6,698 nt of DNA from Oscillospiraceae bacterium (lineage in GTDB: Bacteria > Bacillota_A > Clostridia > Oscillospirales > Oscillospiraceae). The notes under the pieces are model-generated. The model saw only the letters and a program-made list of their open reading frames with translations. It was not told the DNA's origin and did no database searches. The DNA lies in the NCBI GenBank assembly GCA_031265965.1, contig JAISBX010000068.1, positions 1 to 6,698 on the forward strand, read 5' to 3'. Below, piece after piece: positions 1 to 5,763 of the stretch; within the stretch, counting starts at the first letter, position 1; every line of letters starts with the position of its first letter. The position numbers and the translations under genes are program-made.

Positions 1-177
1 ACGATACTCAACGGGCTGTATAAGTTCCAGATAGAGTCCTACTGGTCATATATCATACAGGGCATGATCATAATCGCCGCGACGGCATTCGACGCGCTGT
101 TCGCGCGGCTCTCGCACGCGCTTCGCGAGCGCCGCGCGTTGCGTTCGCCTATGAGAGGGGGCTCGGGCGCGACATGA
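1..177 (+). CDS. C-terminal end of a CUT2 (ribose-type) ABC transporter permease, partial
   Basis: Reading from base 1 gives 58 residues to the TGA at 175-177; the 5' part lies outside the window. The visible piece begins TILNGLYKFQIESYWSYIIQ and continues into a hydrophobic stretch (GMIIIAATAFDALF). This matches the last membrane segment of RbsC-like permeases, where an N-G-L-N-x-L-G-x-x-x-x-W-Q element precedes a final helix ending in LD. A basic cytoplasmic tail follows (SHALRERRALR). The stop overlaps the ATG of the ATPase gene (ATGA, 174-177), so the two are translationally coupled. By family knowledge it forms part of the membrane channel of a sugar or small-molecule importer. With the second permease at 1751-2737 it probably makes a heterodimeric channel. 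The family call rests on a short fragment plus context. Confidence 0.8.
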   Translation, partial: TILNGLYKFQIESYWSYIIQGMIIIAATAFDALFARLSHALRERRALRSPMRGGSGAT

Positions 178-1754
178 GGTTTCCACTGAAGAAGGCGGCG
201 GACGGGCCTGTTCCCGCCGCCGCGCCCGATTTCGAGAACAGGGCGGGGCAGACGCTCCTGCGCACGCGCGGCGTCAACAAGCAGTTCAACGGCATACCCG
301 TGCTCATCGACGCGGCGCTCGAAGTCAATTACGGCGAGGTCCACGCGCTCATGGGCGAGAACGGCGCGGGCAAGAGCACCATTATAAAGATAATCACCGG
401 CGTCTACTCAAAGGACTCGGGCGACATCCTCATCGACGGCGAGACAGTCGCGATAAACGACCGGCACGACGCCCGCCGCGCCGGCATCTCTGTCATATAT
501 CAGGAGCTCTCGCTCGTCCCGGCGCTCACGGTGGCCGAGAACATATTTCTGGGGCAGGAACCGGGCGCCTACGGCGTCACCGGCAGGAGGGAGATGCGCG
601 AGCGTGTACAGGCGCTGATAGACAGGTACGGGTTTTCCATAGACCCCGACGCCGTCGTCGATTCGCTCGGCATGGCGCAGCGCCAGATGGTGGAGATACT
701 CAAGGCGCTGTCCACAGACGCGAAGCTGGTCATAATGGACGAACCCACGTCGTCGCTGAGCAACGCCGAATCGGAGCGGCTGTTTGAGACCATCGGCGCG
801 CTGCGCGCCCGCGGCGTGGGCATTTTGTACGTGTCGCACCGCTTAGAGGAGGTGTATAGGCTCGCCGACAGGCTCACCGTAATGCGCGGCGGCGAGATAG
901 TGGGCGTTCTGGAGCGCGGCGAGATAGTGCCCAAGACCGTCACCACTATGATGATAGGCCACGAGATACGCGACGCGCACGCGCGGCACGAATACACCGT
1001 CTTCGAGGACAATGTGCTGGAGGCTTCGCACTTGAGCTACGGAAAGCTCCTGCGCGACGTGAGCTTCAAGGCGTACGGCGGCGAGATACTCGGCATAGGC
1101 GGCTTGGTGGGCTCCGGCAGGACGGAGCTCGTCAAGTGCGTATACGGCGCGCTGCGCCGCACGGGCGGAGATGTGACGCTCGGGGGCAAGAGCGTGTCGC
1201 GCTCCATAGCGCGCAACATAAAAAACGGTTTCGGCCTCGTGCCGGAGGACAGGCGCGAGGAGGGCTTTTTCCCCGTGCTGTCCATAGGCAGGAACATAGC
1301 CATCGCCAGCCACGACAAGCTCTCGCGCGCCGGTATCATGAACCCCGGCGCGGAGACGCGCTGGGCCGTAGACGCGATACGCGGCTACGATATCCGCCCC
1401 GGCGACAGGGCGTACCCCGTGGCCAACCTCTCCGGCGGGAACCAGCAGAAGGTCGTGCTAGGCAGATGGCTGGCGCGCGAGCCCCGCGTGCTGCTGCTCG
1501 ACGAGCCCACCGTGGGCGTTGACGTCGGCGTGCGCGCGGAGCTGTACGAGTACATCCGCTACCTCGCCTCGCGCGGTTCCATAATAATTATGGTGTCGTC
1601 CGATTTGTTCGAGCTTACGCACATATCGGACCGCATACTCGTCATGCACGGCGGCGTGTTCTTCGAGGAGTTTACAAACGAGACGGCGACGCAGGCGGCC
1701 GTGCTGCTCGCGGCGTCCGGCCAGCACACTGACGAGGGGGTGCATCTGGCGTGA
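174..1754 (+). CDS. CUT2-type sugar ABC transporter, double ATP-binding protein (RbsA/MglA family)
   Basis: This 526-residue protein has two fused nucleotide-binding domains, the usual build and size of RbsA/MglA/XylG. It would sit on the cytoplasmic face and power import through the two flanking permeases. Domain 1 (about 28-265) has Walker A GENGAGKS (61-68), Q-loop Q110, a signature region LGMAQRQ (165-171), Walker B LVIMDEP (185-191) and H-loop His222. Domain 2 (about 282-515) has the family-typical altered Walker A GLVGSGRTE (310-318, Arg for Lys), a canonical signature LSGGNQQ (419-425), Walker B LLLDEP (440-445), and Ser-Ser at 475-476 in place of the H-loop His. So one composite site is expected to hydrolyse ATP well and the other is degenerate, as in relatives. 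The domain-1 signature has Gly where most relatives have Ser. The ATG at 174 is favoured by the ATGA overlap with the upstream permease and by a GAGAGGGGG sequence at 153-161. It gives a roughly 25-residue N-terminal extension (Ala/Pro-rich) before the first domain, somewhat longer than in RbsA. Substrate unknown. Confidence 0.95.
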   Translation: MRFPLKKAADGPVPAAAPDFENRAGQTLLRTRGVNKQFNGIPVLIDAALEVNYGEVHALMGENGAGKSTIIKIITGVYSKDSGDILIDGETVAINDRHDARRAGISVIYQELSLVPALTVAENIFLGQEPGAYGVTGRREMRERVQALIDRYGFSIDPDAVVDSLGMAQRQMVEILKALSTDAKLVIMDEPTSSLSNAESERLFETIGALRARGVGILYVSHRLEEVYRLADRLTVMRGGEIVGVLERGEIVPKTVTTMMIGHEIRDAHARHEYTVFEDNVLEASHLSYGKLLRDVSFKAYGGEILGIGGLVGSGRTELVKCVYGALRRTGGDVTLGGKSVSRSIARNIKNGFGLVPEDRREEGFFPVLSIGRNIAIASHDKLSRAGIMNPGAETRWAVDAIRGYDIRPGDRAYPVANLSGGNQQKVVLGRWLAREPRVLLLDEPTVGVDVGVRAELYEYIRYLASRGSIIIMVSSDLFELTHISDRILVMHGGVFFEEFTNETATQAAVLLAASGQHTDEGVHLA

Positions 1755-2737
1755 ACAGGGTTACGCGGTTTATTGGCGGCGCGTGGTTCCAGCGCGCCGT
1801 TATACTCATAATAATGTGCGTCGTCATGCTCTTTTTCGAGCGTAAGTTCTTCACGGGCTCAAACGCCTCCAGTATCCTGTTCGCCATATCCATCTACGGC
1901 GTGATGGCGTGCGGTATGCTGTTCGTCGTGCTGCTCGGCGGCCTCGATCTGTCTGTGGGCTCTATGGCGGCCGTCTCCGCGTGCATCGTCGCGCAGATCA
2001 CGCTGGGCTCCGGGTACACCGTCGCGGGACTGCTCACGGGCATAGCGGCATCGCTGGGCTTCTCTCTCGTTGTCGGCGCCGTACACGGGCTGTGCGTGAC
2101 GTATATGAAGATGCCGTCGTTCGTCGTGACGCTGTCCACGAAGTACATACTGTACGGCTTGGCACCCGTGATAACCGGCGGGTCGTTCATATACTACCCG
2201 CAGGAGATGGCCACAAACACGGCCGTGCGCGTCATCTACAGCTTCGGGAACGCGCGCCCCGCCGGCGTGCCGATGCCCGTTATCTTCTTCGTCGCCGTCA
2301 TCGCCGTATCCGGCTTTGTGCTCGCCGCCACGACGTACGGGCGCAGGCTGTACGCCATAGGCGGCAACGCCACGGCGTCCGTCCTCGTGGGGATACGCGT
2401 CCGGCGCGACACAGTGGCGGCGTACATGGCGTCGAGCTTGCTCGCGGCGCTCGCGGGCATAGTGCTCTCGTCCGTCAACATGCAGGCGGGCCAGACGACG
2501 GCGCAGGGCTACGAGGGCAGCGTGCTCATGGCGATGATAGTGGGCGGCATAAATCTCGGCGGAGGGGAGGGCGACGTGCCGGGCGCCATATTCGGCGCGC
2601 TGTTCGCGGGTCTCATAGGCAACGTGATGACGCTGCTGAGCGTGCCGTCCGACTTCCAAAAAGCCGTCCAAGGCGCTATAATATTGGCGGCCGTCTGCCT
2701 AAACGCCGTATCCGGCAAACGGCGCGCGCATAAATAA
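1751..2737 (+). CDS. CUT2-type (RbsC-like) sugar ABC transporter permease
   Basis: The product has 328 residues, a usual length for RbsC-like inner-membrane permeases. It starts with GTG at 1751, whose GTGA overlaps the ATPase stop codon; a GAGGGGG ribosome-binding sequence lies at 1734-1740. Roughly nine to ten hydrophobic segments are visible, for example about 15-29, 42-62, 91-113, 124-142, 176-195, 224-243, 276-296 and 305-320. Family hallmarks are GGLDLSVGS (63-71) after the second segment, the cytoplasmic loop YGRRLYAIGGN followed by a V-G-I-R element (196-217) that is expected to dock on the ATPase, and the Gly-rich VGGINLGGGEGDVPGAIFGAL (residues 264-284). The gene follows the ATPase directly and is a different copy from the permease ending at 177, so the channel is probably a heterodimer. 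No substrate-binding protein gene is present in the window, and the transported compound cannot be told from the sequence. Confidence 0.93.
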   Translation: MNRVTRFIGGAWFQRAVILIIMCVVMLFFERKFFTGSNASSILFAISIYGVMACGMLFVVLLGGLDLSVGSMAAVSACIVAQITLGSGYTVAGLLTGIAASLGFSLVVGAVHGLCVTYMKMPSFVVTLSTKYILYGLAPVITGGSFIYYPQEMATNTAVRVIYSFGNARPAGVPMPVIFFVAVIAVSGFVLAATTYGRRLYAIGGNATASVLVGIRVRRDTVAAYMASSLLAALAGIVLSSVNMQAGQTTAQGYEGSVLMAMIVGGINLGGGEGDVPGAIFGALFAGLIGNVMTLLSVPSDFQKAVQGAIILAAVCLNAVSGKRRAHK

Positions 2738-2754
2738 TAATATGGGAACAATGG

Positions 2755-2765
2755 AAAGGAAAGGG
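2755..2765 (+). promoter_or_regulatory. Ribosome-binding site of the cupin gene
   Basis: AAAGGAAAGGG lies 7 bases before the ATG at 2773, in a purine-rich, AT-richer 35-base gap (2738-2772). This supports that start and independent translation of the cupin gene after the tightly overlapped transporter genes. No convincing promoter was seen in the gap. Confidence 0.6.
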
Positions 2766-2772
2766 AACAAAA

Positions 2773-3750
2773 ATGAGCAGACATCCGTATCTAATAGACC
2801 TCAATAATCCGAACGACTGGCTGTACCCGATCCAGCTCAAGAACCCCGACGGCGGCGTTGGGGAGGATCAGCGCACCATTTTTATGCCGGAGGGGAAAGA
2901 CAGGCTCTTCTGCGTTACCGATTCCGTAATGCACGCGTCGCCCGACCGGGAACACCTGATGTTCCACGAGCACACGGTGGGCTGGGAGGTGTTCTTCGTT
3001 GACAGCGGGGGCATGGACATCTACATGAACGGCAAGGTGGCGTACATCGAGCCGGGCAGCATACTGTTCATACAGCCGTACGAAGCGCACGGCATGTTTT
3101 TCCGCGCCGACGTGAAGTACCGCGGTTTCTTTCACCACCTGTCAAACAGCGACAACTCGACCACGCTCGGTATGCTGCGCGCGCGCGACCCTGATTTTAT
3201 GGACGACCCGGAATTCCCGAAGGAGCTTTTCATGCATGGCGACTTCGGCTTGCGCGAGCCGCCGGTGGACTTCGCGGAGGTCGTGCCGGAGCGGCACCCG
3301 AACATACGCCACAGGAGCAGGCCCATGGCGGCTTATGAGCTCGATGGCGTCACAATGAAGATGATCACCGCGCGTTGGGAGAACGGCGGCTCGCTCGAGA
3401 TGTGGTGCGCGGAGATGAAAAAAGGCTTTTGGGCGCAGTGGGACCCGTACCCGACGGCGCGCGAAATGTACTACATAACCTCCGGAGAGGTCAAATTCAA
3501 GGTGATGGACGAGGAATTCGTCGCAAAAGCGGAAAACATCGTGAATATCCCGCGCTGCGCATCGCACAGCCTCGAGGCGCTGACGGACGCGGTCGTGTAC
3601 GATATGGGCGGACTGCCGCGCTGGTACGCATTCTTGCAGGACCGAGCGTCCGTCAAAAAACTCGAGCCGGAGCGCTGGGCGAAACCGGAGACGGTGGCGG
3701 AGCTGAAGAAAAAGTTCGGAATACAAGTCAAGGCGTACGGCATAAAATAG
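2773..3750 (+). CDS. Two-domain cupin (bicupin) protein, putative small-molecule-modifying enzyme
   Basis: This 325-residue soluble protein has no signal peptide or membrane segment. I recognise the cupin fold, not a specific enzyme. The N-terminal cupin (about 60-115) shows a near-complete metal site: His65-Glu-His67, then Glu72 and Gly79 (the H-x-H-x4-E-x6-G pattern), and PYEAH with His106 as the second-motif ligand. The C-terminal cupin (about 205-285) keeps the E-x6-G element (Glu231 to Gly238) and a second-motif His (PRCASH, His265), but the H-x-H pair is replaced by Gln-Trp-Asp around 222-224. The first domain is therefore probably the metal-binding, catalytic one and the second may be altered or structural. 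Bicupins include dioxygenases, isomerases, decarboxylases and non-enzymatic binding proteins. The gene sits between transporter and redox genes, so a role in processing the imported compound (for example isomerisation) is an inference. A sensor role cannot be excluded, but no DNA-binding domain is present. Confidence 0.8.
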   Translation: MSRHPYLIDLNNPNDWLYPIQLKNPDGGVGEDQRTIFMPEGKDRLFCVTDSVMHASPDREHLMFHEHTVGWEVFFVDSGGMDIYMNGKVAYIEPGSILFIQPYEAHGMFFRADVKYRGFFHHLSNSDNSTTLGMLRARDPDFMDDPEFPKELFMHGDFGLREPPVDFAEVVPERHPNIRHRSRPMAAYELDGVTMKMITARWENGGSLEMWCAEMKKGFWAQWDPYPTAREMYYITSGEVKFKVMDEEFVAKAENIVNIPRCASHSLEALTDAVVYDMGGLPRWYAFLQDRASVKKLEPERWAKPETVAELKKKFGIQVKAYGIK

Positions 3751-3757
3751 GCGAAAC

Positions 3758-3765
3758 GGGAGGGG
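3758..3765 (+). promoter_or_regulatory. Ribosome-binding site deciding the start of the first flavoenzyme gene
   Basis: GGGAGGGG lies 5 bases before the ATG at 3771. The reading frame stays open upstream to 3375, inside the cupin gene in another frame, so this site is what fixes the start. The protein from 3771 also begins exactly as family members do, with a short lead into a LFSPVRIGDVTFRNRI-type element. Confidence 0.75.
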
Positions 3766-3770
3766 CTGCC

Positions 3771-5711
3771 ATGTTTGAGATAAAGTATCCGCATCTTTTC
3801 TCCCCGGTCCGGATCGGGGACGTCACTTTCCGCAACAGGATTTTCGCTTCGCCCACGGGATATCAGGACATAACGGCTCGCGGCCATCTCACGCCCGAGG
3901 GCTTTGCGTATTACGAGCGGAAAGCGGCGGGCGGCGCCGCTTCCGTCTGCGTCGGGGAATGCGTCGTGGACAGCGAATACGGCGCCGGGGCCGAGTACCA
4001 TATCCTAATGGACGACCCGCTCGCCATGCACTCGCTCAACCGCCTGACCGACGCGGTGACGAAGCACGGGGCGGTAGCCTCCGCGGAGCTGCAGCACTGG
4101 GGGATGCAGGCGAACATCCGCAACGACAAGCCCGCCTACGGGCCGTCCGAGGGGATGGCGCACGGGAAGCAGGTCACGCCGCTCAGCGAGGAGATGATAG
4201 AGGGGATCATCGCAAAATTCGCGTCCGCGGCCTCGTTTGCCAAGAGGTGCGGCTTCGGTATGATCACGCTGCACGGGGCGCACGGCTGGCTGATCGCGCA
4301 GTTCCTCTCGTCAAAAACAAATTTCCGCAAGGACAAATGGGGCGGCGGGGTCGAGAACCGCGCCCGATTCGCCATAGCCATAGCGGACGCCATCCACAAG
4401 GAGTGCGGCCCCCGTTTCCCTGTAGAGATCAGGCTGTCCGGCGATGAGTGCTATGCCGAAGGATACGACCTTGGCGAGGGGCTGGCGATCGCGCAGCAGC
4501 TTGACGGGCACTTCGACCTGCTGCATATTTCGGCGGGGGCCCACGAGGTGCCCGAGGTTTTCACTATAATGACGCCGAGCATGTTTCTGGAGGACGGCTG
4601 CAACGTGCGTTTCGCCGCGGAAGTGAAAAAGCGCGTCAAGACCCCTGTCGCGGCGGTCGGCGCGCTGTCCGACCCGGCGCTCATGGAGGAGATAATCGCG
4701 TCGGGGAAAGCCGACATCGTCGAAGTGGCGCGCGGGCTGATAGCGGACCCCGATCTGCCAAACAAAGCGCGTGAGGGGCGCGGCGCAGAGATAAGGACGT
4801 GTATGCGCTGTATGACGTGCTTTTCAAGCCTGCTCTCAAAAGGACAGTTTTTTTGCTCGATAAACCCAAAGGCGGGCAGGGATCTCGAGTGCAAATATAC
4901 GCTTCCGCCCGCCGAGAAAAAAAGGGTGCTTGTGGCCGGGGGCGGGATCGCCGGTATGCAGGCGGCTATCACCTGCGCGTCACGCGGGCACGAGGTCGTC
5001 CTATGCGAAAAAACAGATCGGCTCGGCGGGGCCATTCTCTGCGAGGAGACCGTCCCGTTCAAGAAGAATCTCGCGAAATACATCGAATTCCAGAGGCGCA
5101 GGGTAGAAACGCTGCCTATCGACTTGCGCATGAACACGGCCGTCACGGCCCGTTACGCCGGCGAGCTCGCGCCCGATGTGATCATTGCCGCGCTGGGTGC
5201 GCGGGCCGTGCGCCCGGATATCCCGGGGATAGGCGGAACTAACGTGTATTCAGCGGAGGAGATATATAGCTCCCCCGGGCTGGCGGGGGAGAGCGTCGTA
5301 ATCCTCGGAGCGGGCCTAGTGGGAACGGAGCTCGGCATATACCTCGCCGGACTCAACAAAAAGGTGCGGATACTTGAAGCTGCGCCCGGCATCAGCGACG
5401 GCGGAAACTTTTTGCACGTGCTCGGAGTGAACGTGCAGATAGACCGGCTCGGCATAGAGCTCCACTTCAATACAAAAGCTGTTTCCATCCTTGACGGCGC
5501 CGTAACGGGGGAGACGGAGACGGGGACGGCCACGTTCCCGGCCGACACCGTGGTATACGCCGTAGGGCGGGCGCCGCTCGGCGAGGAGGCCGACGCGCTG
5601 CGGTCCTTGGCGCCGCGCTTCTACCAGATCGGCGACTGTACGGCGCCCGGAACGATCGCTCGCGCCACCTCCGCGGCATACGCCATCGCAAACGACGTGG
5701 GTCGCTTTTGA
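3771..5711 (+). CDS. NADH:flavin oxidoreductase with [4Fe-4S] cluster (2,4-dienoyl-CoA reductase / BaiCD / TMADH-like)
   Basis: This 646-residue cytoplasmic flavoenzyme has the build of FadH, BaiCD and trimethylamine dehydrogenase. An FMN-binding Old Yellow Enzyme TIM barrel (about 5-335) opens with LFSPVRIGDVTFRNRI and contains HGAHGWLIAQFLS (168-180), followed by an N-x-R-x-D-x-W-G-G element. A [4Fe-4S] motif follows at Cys344, Cys347, Cys350 and Cys362 (C-x2-C-x2-C-x11-C). Then comes a two-dinucleotide-fold reductase part with VLVAGGGIAGMQAA (387-400) for FAD and VVILGAGLVGTELG (509-522) for NAD(P)H, closing with the FAD element IGDC (620-623). By family knowledge electrons pass NAD(P)H to FAD to Fe-S to FMN, then to the substrate. 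His258 matches the active-site His252 of E. coli FadH, but Trp173 stands where FadH has catalytic Tyr166. Isoleucine codon use (ATC more than ATA) differs from neighbouring genes. The reaction is probably redox chemistry on an unsaturated or carbonyl-bearing compound; the substrate is unknown. Confidence 0.9.
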   Translation: MFEIKYPHLFSPVRIGDVTFRNRIFASPTGYQDITARGHLTPEGFAYYERKAAGGAASVCVGECVVDSEYGAGAEYHILMDDPLAMHSLNRLTDAVTKHGAVASAELQHWGMQANIRNDKPAYGPSEGMAHGKQVTPLSEEMIEGIIAKFASAASFAKRCGFGMITLHGAHGWLIAQFLSSKTNFRKDKWGGGVENRARFAIAIADAIHKECGPRFPVEIRLSGDECYAEGYDLGEGLAIAQQLDGHFDLLHISAGAHEVPEVFTIMTPSMFLEDGCNVRFAAEVKKRVKTPVAAVGALSDPALMEEIIASGKADIVEVARGLIADPDLPNKAREGRGAEIRTCMRCMTCFSSLLSKGQFFCSINPKAGRDLECKYTLPPAEKKRVLVAGGGIAGMQAAITCASRGHEVVLCEKTDRLGGAILCEETVPFKKNLAKYIEFQRRRVETLPIDLRMNTAVTARYAGELAPDVIIAALGARAVRPDIPGIGGTNVYSAEEIYSSPGLAGESVVILGAGLVGTELGIYLAGLNKKVRILEAAPGISDGGNFLHVLGVNVQIDRLGIELHFNTKAVSILDGAVTGETETGTATFPADTVVYAVGRAPLGEEADALRSLAPRFYQIGDCTAPGTIARATSAAYAIANDVGRF

Positions 5712-5722
5712 GCGACGTTTGC
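5688..5722 (+). other. Hairpin spanning the stop codon of the first flavoenzyme gene
   Basis: An inner perfect stem GTCGCT (5701-5706) / AGCGAC (5711-5716) with a TTTG loop is directly extended on its right side by GTTTGC (5717-5722). That sequence pairs with GCAAAC (5688-5693), leaving a 7-base bulge on the left. The stop TGA (5709-5711) lies in the loop and stem. No T-run follows, so it is not a standard intrinsic terminator. It could be an RNA processing or stability element between the two flavoenzyme genes, or chance in GC-rich DNA. Confidence 0.35.
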
Positions 5723-5744
5723 TCATTGCCAATATCCAAATGAC

Positions 5745-5751
5745 AGAAAGG
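5745..5751 (+). promoter_or_regulatory. Ribosome-binding site of the second flavoenzyme gene
   Basis: AGAAAGG lies 12 bases before the ATG at 5764, in the 52-base gap after the first flavoenzyme gene. The spacing is slightly long but it is the only purine-rich candidate. The start also fits the family N-terminus (KFPKLFEPISLGGAFFRNRI). Confidence 0.45.
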
Positions 5752-5763
5752 TCTTTATAAAAC

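Noticed and set aside
889..929. 14-base direct repeat GCGGCGAGATAGTG at 889-902 and 916-929.
   Set aside because: It encodes a repeated Gly-Glu-Ile-Val in the ATPase at a normal position of the family fold; the in-frame coincidence of common codons explains it.
1859..2671. Long antisense open frame (270 codons) opposite the permease gene, and a similar one at 5755-6621 opposite the second flavoenzyme.
   Set aside because: They are shadows caused by high GC and third-position bias. Their translations are rich in His, Arg, Ala and Val with no domain, and the sense frames are clear family members.
2677..2682. TATAAT, a perfect -10 match upstream of the cupin gene.
   Set aside because: It lies inside the permease coding sequence (Ala-Ile-Ile codons), and the hexamer at -35 spacing (TTCCAA, 2654-2659) is a poor match. 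Ile codons ATA/ATT make such matches likely by chance.
3375..3770. The frame of the first flavoenzyme is open a further 132 codons upstream, which could be read as a longer protein.
   Set aside because: This stretch overlaps the well-supported cupin gene in another frame, its translation is Arg/Gly-rich with no recognisable domain, and a strong ribosome-binding site plus the family-typical N-terminus lie at 3771.
5712..5763. Possible promoter in the gap before the second flavoenzyme gene (TTGCCA at 5726-5731, TTTATA at 5754-5759).
   Set aside because: The spacing is 22 bases, too long for a standard promoter, and the second element runs into the start codon region.
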